NCBI GenBank assembly: GCA_022036555.1
Contig: CM039135.1
Coordinates: forward strand, 43,703,312-43,767,311
Length of the DNA stretch: 64,000 nt
Direction: 5' to 3'
Source of the DNA: Microstegium vimineum
Taxonomy: Eukaryota; Streptophyta; Magnoliopsida; Poales; Poaceae
Shown here: one piece after another, positions 56,686-64,000 of the stretch
Numbering within the stretch: position 1 is the stretch's first letter
Layout: each line of letters starts with the position of its first letter
The notes under the pieces: generated by a model
The model's database searches: none
What the model saw: the letters and a program-made list of their open reading frames with translations, nothing else
Told to the model about the DNA's origin: nothing
Translations under genes and position numbers: made by a program

Positions 56686-58227
56686 TGTCGGGTACAAAGG
56701 TAAGGGGTACCCTAAATGTGTGATAATCTAATGCTTAACATAGCAACTATTTTTAAGGCAGGATCCGATCAGTCGTCCGAGTCAATGAAGGAAGTCCCAT
56801 CACACAAAGGTTTCCTTCACCGGCAAAAGGGACCGGTCGTGGGCCGGCCCATTGTAGGAAAAATAGAAGACAGGATACCCCTCCGTCTCTACCTCGACTG
56901 ACGGACAGGGGTCGAACGAACGACCCCCCCCCCGCCTCCGCCTCCACCTCGACAGACGGACAGGGGTCGAACGAACAACCCCTCCGCCTCCGCCTCGATA
57001 GACGGACAGGGGTCGAACGAACGACCCCCCCCCCCGCCTCCACCTCGACTGACGGACAGGGGTCAAACGAACGACCCCCCGCCTCTACCTTGACTGACGG
57101 ACAGGGGGTCGAACGAACGACCCCTCCGCCTCCGCCTCTACCTCGACTGACGGACAGGGGTCGAACGAACGATCCCTCCGCCTCCGCCTCGACCCCTCGA
57201 ATGACGGACAGGGGATCGAACGAACGACTCTTGAGAAGGAGGCTCGATCGACTTACCTACTCCCAGTATGGGGTAAAGGGGATCCAATGCGTCTACCTGC
57301 CCCCGCCTAACGCCATGGGCGCCCACTACCACAGTCAAATCCATCAACTCGCCGCCCATGCCCTGGACCTCCGTTGACCGTGCGGCCGCTGTAGCCACGT
57401 CACAGGTACGGAATCCAGATGCACCCCCTCGAGCCATGAACAGGACGTCCCTCGACTGTGTCTTCAGGGATACGACAGGGTCACGCTGGCCTCGACCCCC
57501 CTCGACTAGGGGGCTCGACCCCCGTCTCCAACCACTCCAGCATGGAACCTGTCCTATCCGCTCCGTCCCGCTTCAACTGTGGAGCCTGCACCCGTCTACA
57601 GGAGGCCAACCGTACTGCGCCATGACGTTCGGCAACGTCCAGTCTGCTATCACCATGCCCTGAACACCGGAAAGACGGAAAGGCCACGCCGCTACAGCGA
57701 TCGACGTCCCATCGCAAGTATGGCGCCGCAGACATCTCTCCCATGCCTCTACAGTCTAGGACCTCTGTACTCTCAGGCCTCCCCTTGATCTATAAAAGGG
57801 GACGCTGGGATAGAAGAAGGGGCATGCGCATTCGGATCAGCTCACGCATGCGCATTCGTATTGGTATCGGCTCACACATTCAGACATCAGCTCTGACCCG
57901 TATACACCAAGAGCCAAGTCGCACACACCGCACCCGACTGCTTGATCGACCTCTCAAGCAATCCACCACCGACCACCTAGGGTAGCCCTGCTAGTCCTAG
58001 GCCTCAGCTCATCCTGAGCACCCCCGTGTAAACCAGCTTGTACCCCCCTTGTACGAGCACTTCGGTGCAAGATAATACAATCCATCCTCCCCCGCTGGAC
58101 GTAGGGCCTTCTGTGCCCGAATCAGGATAAATCTTGTGTTCTTCTCGCATCACATTTGGGAGAGGGAGCACGTAATATACAAATTTACTAGCCGGTGGTC
58201 TTGACCCCCTGGGTCATAACACCGACA
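56686..58227 (+). repeat. 3' LTR, 1542 bp
   Basis: Starts tgtcgggtacaaagg and ends accgaca, followed by the target duplication gatat. The minisatellite lies at about 56890-57235 and a TATA box at 57791-57797. Differences from the 5' LTR are more frequent in the first half and include several altered C-run lengths. Confidence 0.95.
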
Positions 58228-58232
58228 GATAT

Positions 58233-60155
58233 ATTAATATAATTGAAGTCAAGCTTAACTTTTTTTGATGGAAAGTCAAGCTTAACTTAGTGACCTCGAT
58301 GAACATGGTGTTGGAGGCCATGGTGACAAATCCTTGAGTTCTCGACGCTTGTGACTAACAGCGTGCATGACATGACGTGTATGATGGATAACCTGGTTAG
58401 CTGGACTTATTCATTTTAACTTATTGAATTGAAAGAATGAAGTAGATCTAGGAGAGGGGATATCAATCTTAGCTTGGACAAAGAGGGACGAAGAGGAGAG
58501 ACAAAGAGATGATTCTAAGGTATTACCATAATTGATGACATTGGAAGAGTTGTTCGTGAATCATCTAGTGAAGGTGAAGCAAAGCTTGACTTAGTGACTC
58601 GTTGGCCAACTCATTATGGTGTGTTGTATGATCTGGTAGAAGATTGGGTGACCTTGGAGGATCATTTGTTGAAACTCCAACCTGACTGAGAACCGTGTGA
58701 CTTCCATGAATCGTCTAGTGGACCAAGTTGGACTTTGTGACCAATTCACCAAGTCTCAATGCTATACTTTATGACTGAGTGGAACCATATAACCCACCAA
58801 TGACTGGGAATATTCTGATACATTTCTAACTAGCAGTTATTGGAATTAACCAACACAACACCGCCGTATTGTCCGATGTGACCTTTTGAGGCCCTCAGAT
58901 TATTCGGTGATTAGTGCATCGGCTAGCTAGCAACCTCTTCAACTTATGTATAAGTGTTACCCTAGGTTCATTTGAGCCATTCTTCCATTGCCAACTCTCG
59001 TAGAAAGGTTAGTGAAGATTTTGGAGAGCCAACCAAGGCAAGAAGTGAGGACTTTGTTATCCATAAGTGTTGTCGGTGTTCTTGCTTGGATTTTTTGAGT
59101 TGAAAGTTTGAAAACTCGTTATTCTTGATGTTTGCTAGCACCTATATATACATTTCTGGAGAACTTGGCTTTCTATAGCATGACGACGTCTTATCGGGTT
59201 GCTCCTGCTGTCCTCAAGGGAACATTCTCTCGCTGCCACGTATATACTCCCTCCGTCCCAGAATAATGGATGTTTTAGCGTTTGAAATTTGTCATGTAAA
59301 GCATGGCATTATAGAAAACACGTACGTATGCCACCTTAGGCGAACCATCGCATCAGTCCATCTGTCTTAGCTCAGGCGTATAGCAGTCCTTTAAAGTCAC
59401 AAAGATTGAATTGATGAATATAAAAAGAGGAGAAAAAAAAAAGAGATGGGTGGTGCTGCGGTAGTGCACAGGACAAAAGTCTGTTATCAATTAGAAACAA
59501 CAGAAATCATTCTTCCTATAGGAGTATGCAGGTTTTTTAATGTTGACATTAATCTACGTGATGAATTCTATATAGTCTTTCTTTTACGACAGGGGAGTAT
59601 CAGTATCAACAACCCATAGAGAAAAAAAAAAAGGTGATTTATCCCTTGAAGTTTCTGGCCCAGTCCAAAATAGCCCTTGCCATGCAGCCCCAACTAGCGG
59701 CCCATAATCCAAGCTAGCAGTATGCTAGGCCAGTGGGCCCCTCTCCCGATCGGCGTGCGTCTCGCCCGGTCGCCCCGCCCTCCATCAGTCCCTCTCTCAT
59801 CTCACACGGGCAGGGTCAGTCGCCCGGTCGCCGCTTCTAGACTCTAGCTGACAGCGTAACCCTAACGCCGGTTTGTCGGAACTCGGAGGAGGGACGGCAC
59901 CGAACAGGTGGACTGTGCCTTGGTTGGCAGCACGAGACACGAGTGGTGTGGAGGTGCGGTCCAGGAGCGTCAGCCGGCACCAGTCATGCCGCCCGCACTG
60001 TTGGTCCCAACCCGGGCCCACCAGTCCAGTCTACTAGTATAAGACAGACGGAATCACGGAAACCCGTTCAGAGCAGCGCCGCCGACTTTCGGAATTCAGG
60101 ATTCCCCACCCGTCGGCGACAATCCGCCGCCCCCAATCCGCCTCCACCTCCGGCC
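58233..60155. other. Intergenic and MTN upstream region
   Basis: AT-rich up to 59640. 59247-59275 begins ctccctccgtcccagaataatgg, a Stowaway-like terminus without a clear partner. From 59640 the composition rises in GC towards the MTN start. The stretch 60050-60155 (ctccacctccggccatgg) is a plausible 5' UTR. No TATA box is fixed. Confidence 0.5.
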
Positions 60156-63100
60156 ATGGCTGCCAAAGCTGGCCCAATCTCCAAGGTCCTCATCGTCGTA
60201 GGTAACCCGACCCCCTGCCCGCTTCTACCTTACGAAGGCTTTGCTCTGCTCTGTTTCTCGCTTTGCTTGCTCCCTGAGTATTGCGGCTTTGCTCGGGTCT
60301 CGTTGCAGCGATGCAGACGGAGGCCATGCCGCTCGTCCACAAGTTCAAGCTCGTCGAGGCGCCCGCCCACGAATCCACGTCAGTTCCCTTTTCCTTTTTT
60401 TTTACCCTTCCTTTGGTTATTCTTCCGCGTGTGTGCTCTCAGTGCGATTGCTGTGGAATCGATTAGTGCGACTTCTGTGGAATGGATTAGGGCGGTTTCA
60501 ATGGATAATAGGCAATTTCCCCCCTTGCGCTGCATGCTGAACAGGATGGACTTGCTAGTTGCCTAGTATCCTCTGGGTATTTCTGTCTCTGGTTTAGATT
60601 TCTGTGTGCGGGCAACACGGATCACTACGCAGTTAGTAGCAACTATGCCATTCTGAACAAGAATGCAAATCGTTCCTGGAGCTAACAAAGTAGTACCATG
60701 ATTTTCTCTAGCTTTAATGCTTTGTGCCTTCTGTGCTCATTAAGTCTATGATACATGAATCGAGTGTCAACATTTGTTCTTCACCTGGTTTTACTAAAGT
60801 AACTAAGCCATTATGTGGTGGGAATTGGGATGTCATCCATTGTCATAATAATGCACACTACCTGAATGAAATCGTGAAGCTAACACCATTTTTTCATCAC
60901 ATGTATCTTGCAGTTTTCCTAAAGGTGCCCCATGGGTTAGGTACCATGGCAACTACAAAGGCCTCCACATTGACCTTGTATTGCCTGGAAAGGATGCTGT
61001 TTTGCGTAAGTTCTGGATGGTTTACATTTCCATTAGTTGGTTGTCAAGTTACATTCTTATCACACCCCAAGTAGCTCATAGAACTTCCAGCAATAGTACT
61101 TCAGCATCTTCCTTTCTTTACTCCGTGTGATTAACCTTGCAGGTGGGTTCGAATTGGTTGACCCAAGACCCGACCCACCACGCTACCCAATTAATTATTT
61201 TTGGGCTTTGGGTTGACTTCACCAGTTGACCCAACAAGTACCCCAAAATTTCTTGCTGCCAATTGCCTTTCTACTTCAAAACAAACTTATGCACTTGCTG
61301 TCACATCACATGGACAAACGGTAACACCATAAAAAAAATCTGAAGTCTTTAGCAAATAAAATGTGCAACTGAATTTCACAATATTACATGGCGCTAGAAA
61401 AACTAATTCTGTCATATTGCTCTGCCAGAGCCAGAAAAGTTTCGGATGCCAGGATAAGTCGGAGCAACTCAATAAGATTCAGTACAATACTATCTGATCA
61501 CTTGTGTGAGTGGGGAAAATTACTCCAGACACTAATATAGCTCTGCCAAAAATATAGATAAGAGAATATAACTTCTGTTTGGTGTGCCTAAGGAGGAGCT
61601 ATAGAATGTGAACCAGTTTCCTGATGCTGCTTGCCATGACCTGAAACCTGGAGATCACATGACATAACTATCAAGCCACAAAACCTGAACCTGAAGAAGT
61701 GAAGATCACAGAGCCTGATTGACAAACTGCAAGTTCAGATATTGAAGTAGAGAGATAGCTGCGGTGGGCGTTGAAATATTTCAGCATCTTCTCTGAAAAT
61801 ATTGGCTAGAAGCTTAGACAAAAGCTAAAGGTCCATTTCTTGTTTCATTGAACCTGCATCTACAGGAGTAGCACTACAACTCTAGAAGCACATCCATCTA
61901 AAAATGAGATACATCATAGTTAAATTCACCAAAAGTAATTGGGATCTCTATATTTTCAGCAAGAAAGAAAGGAAGCATGCTAAGTAAGAACATGACAGAA
62001 TGTTAGAATAATCGGTTGTGTGTCTTGTTTCACTTCCAAGTCCTGATGAGTAGGAGTCATTGAGGATCAGTACTTCCTTGTCCGGACTCCTAGTCCCTAG
62101 CAGTTATCAAGTCAGTTAGGCGCTTGATCAGGCTGTTAGACATCTGCTGGTCTTTAGGCTATCTGCTTGGTTATTCAGTTAGTTAAGCTTTTGCAGCACA
62201 AAATCTCTGGTGTTTAGAGATCTGTTTAGAGAAAGTCCAGAACAAGATAGATGAAATGGAGAACAAATTGATCACACTAAGGCCATCTCACAGTTAGAAA
62301 CTTCATAGTTAGAAGTAATATAGGTGCTTTACAGTTTGACCTATGTTTAGGAAATGAAGCAACAAAGAAGTCATTTAGAAATCAAGGGATTGGTTAATAT
62401 ATTTATACCCTTATGTCGCTTTGTCAGACAGTTAAGATAAACACCACAAACAATAATTACACAATCTGCATGTCAAGAAGATGAAGAACCTCACTGACAC
62501 ACCAGATGTAGCTGCTAAACCATCAGGGCATAGGACAATATAGACATTATGGGCATATATGCAGTAAGATGACAATGTACAGACTACTTGACTTTCAAAT
62601 CACTTTGACTATTTGATTGAAGTAGGGGCACATTGCCCCCTGCCCTTATTAATCCAGCGCATGACCTGCTGATTGCGGTTGGTCTTCTGCACACGTGGGG
62701 AGTCAGAGGGTGGGTGGGGGGGGGGGGGTGTGGTTGTGGACATAATTGGAATGCCTTGGAGGTCGGCAAAGGTTAGCCTGCTGCCTGCTGTAGAGGATCT
62801 GGTTGTGGTGGTCGAGGAAGCAGGGTGGCACGTGGTTAACCTGGTTGTCTCAAGCTTCAGTGGCACCACTCTGACTATTTGATCGCTAGGGAAGACATGT
62901 CTAGTGCTGTCGTCAAGGCGATCAAATAGTGATGTCCCAAGTATCAAGCATTGGTCTTCAGGGGCTGCCACCGAAGCATCCCTAGCAGTTATCTGTCACT
63001 TTGTTAATCCAGTACATGACCTGCTCATTGCGGGGTTCTGTGAATGGGTGGATGAGACGGCCAGGCCTGGGGACTCGCGATTAGGTTACACTTACACAGT

Positions 63101-63944
63101 AACCCAGAGTGCTGAGCACCACTTAGCCCCAAAGTTAAGTGGGCAGCCCAGTGGGTATTTACACCAGAACCTGTGTGCCTACATGTTATGCAATTCTCTT
63201 CAGGATAATTCTGTGTCAATCGACTTCATTTCTTACTACGAACTGCGTCCTTGCAGGAGTCGACAGTGTTGGTACAGTATCGACAGCTCTTGTAACTAGT
63301 TTTTCCATTCAAACGTTGAAGCCAGACCTTATCATTAATGCTGGCACTGCTGGTGGCTTCAAGGTATGCACTAGAACTTTGCTGAGGTTTGCCTTCTATT
63401 CTAGCTTAATACTCTGCTTGAAGATTTGCTTTCTTGTGTTTAGGCCAAAGGAGCAAGCATTGGAGATGTATTCCTAGCATCAGATGTTGCATTCCATGAC
63501 AGGAGGATACCAATACCTGTGAGTACCGTCTCACATTTCTCATATATGTGCTGTGCTGGGGTTATATCCATTTTATTCTTAGAGATGAGCAAGTCATCTA
63601 TGTGCCAGACAATACATAACTAATTTGATCTAACTAATAATCCTAATCTAATCTGATTTGCTCTAACTAATTGGGGTTCCTTGCCTGCTGCACCATCATG
63701 ATTAATAACTTAAATCTATCATGTATATATTACTTGTTCATGGTTGTGCCTATAATTATGGATTCCTTTTTTTTTTAATATGATGCCTTCTGTAGCTATT
63801 ATTGCTCTTTTTTCAGTCTCTTAAAATTCCAGCCATTTTAATATGGACTTGTTGGTGTATATGCATTAGGTTTTTGACATGTATGGAATTGGAGCACGAG
63901 AAACTTTTGCAGCTCCTAATATCTTGAAGGAACTCAATTTGAAG
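60156..63944 (+). CDS. MTN: 5'-Methylthioadenosine/S-adenosylhomocysteine nucleosidase (partial at 3')
   Basis: Cytosolic enzyme that splits MTA to adenine and 5-methylthioribose in the Yang cycle, recycling sulfur from ethylene, nicotianamine and polyamine synthesis. Visible exons: 60156-60201, 60309-60378, 60914-61005, 63257-63363, 63444-63518, 63870-63944, all GT/AG and in frame. The start atg in cggccatggct gives MAAKAGPISKVLIVV. AMQTEAMPL follows, with Glu20 matching the catalytic glutamate near the N-terminus of MTA nucleosidases. Next are PKGAPWVRYHGNYKGLHIDL, DSVGTVSTALVTSFSIQTLK, PDLIINAGTAGGFKAKGASI, GDVFLASDVAFHDRRIPIPV and FDMYGIGARETFAAPNILKE. The match to Arabidopsis MTN1/2 is clear. 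The rest, including the second Glu and the catalytic Asp, lies beyond the window. Intron 3 is 2.25 kb. Confidence 0.92.
61006..63256 (+). other. Intron 3 of MTN (2.25 kb)
   Basis: Begins gtaagttct and ends cttgcag. Much longer than the other introns of this gene. It contains an internal imperfect duplication: ttaatccagcgcatgacctgctgattgcgg (62648-62677) and ttaatccagtacatgacctgctcattgcgg (63004-63033). A G-run lies at 62716-62728. Long enough to hold an insertion, but I find no clear transposon ends. Confidence 0.6.
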
Positions 63945-64000
63945 GTGAGCTGTAGCTATCCCCTGTTGCCAAACTGCTGAGTCATTTTTTTGCATGTTGT

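Larger units (their letters stand above)
42353..58227 (+). mobile_element. Ty3/gypsy LTR retrotransposon, Tat lineage, full length but defective
   Basis: Two LTRs start tgtcgggtacaaagg and end aacaccgaca. The 5-bp duplication gatat flanks the element (42348-42352, 58228-58232), so both ends are original. Order on +: LTR, primer site, gag, aspartic protease, RT, RNase H, integrase, then a long region with a spliced gene on the - strand, purine tract, LTR. Integrase after RNase H marks Ty3/gypsy. The antisense gene between pol and 3' LTR is typical of grass Tat elements. Stops and frameshifts interrupt gag-pol. The LTRs differ by a few per cent by eye, mostly C/T and G/A transitions, so insertion is not very recent. 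Confidence 0.93.

Noticed and set aside
63040..63170. Possible 5S rRNA-like fragment in MTN intron 3 (ttaagtgggcagcccagtggg)
   Set aside because: Only a few words recall 5S; the internal control region is absent.

Overview
This is plant nuclear DNA from a grass, most likely a panicoid close to maize and sorghum (Andropogoneae). The reasons are intron-containing genes with GT/AG junctions, GC-rich first exons, and repeats typical of grass genomes: CACTA elements, Tourist and Stowaway MITEs, Au-type SINEs and a Tat-lineage Ty3/gypsy element. The SBP-box protein also resembles maize tga1 closely. It has Lys at residue 6 (MDWDLK), the ancestral/teosinte state, so the source is probably not domesticated maize. 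Species is inferred from recalled protein similarity, not from a search.

Three host genes can be built exon by exon, all on the + strand. (1) 16986-22346 is an SBP-box transcription factor of the tga1/OsSPL16/OsSPL18 clade: three exons, 445 aa, with a miR156 site in exon 3. (2) 34151-39429 is a SEPALLATA3-clade MADS-box gene (OsMADS7/8-like): eight exons, 240 aa. (3) From 60156 there is a 5'-methylthioadenosine/S-adenosylhomocysteine nucleosidase gene; six exons are visible and the gene runs off the right edge. The SPL-SEP3 neighbourhood matches the rice pairs SPL16-MADS7 and SPL18-MADS8, so 17-39.5 kb is probably an old conserved block. SPL factors and SEP3 proteins both act in inflorescence and flower development; MTN is a housekeeping enzyme of the methionine (Yang) cycle.

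The rest is mostly mobile DNA. From 1 to 5.3 kb there is an LTR end joined to a decayed CACTA element with broken transposase on the - strand. From 5.3 to 13.3 kb there are two SINEs, MITE remnants and a 277-bp Ds-like element. The SPL gene follows, then a hAT-like element with another hAT MITE inside it (22.7-24.2 kb), a foldback element with a perfect 9-bp target duplication (25.6-26.5 kb), a CACTA element with CCCTAGGG-rich ends (26.9-30.6 kb), and a MITE-in-MITE nest (31.8-32.3 kb). The MADS gene is flanked by two inverted copies of one Tourist family.

From 42353 to 58227 lies a full-length but broken Tat-type gypsy element of 15.9 kb. It has LTRs of about 1.54 kb, a GATAT target duplication, gag-protease-RT-RNase H-integrase on +, and an intron-containing antisense gene on - between pol and the 3' LTR. 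I see no CRISPR, operon or other prokaryotic feature and no intact tRNA or rRNA gene.
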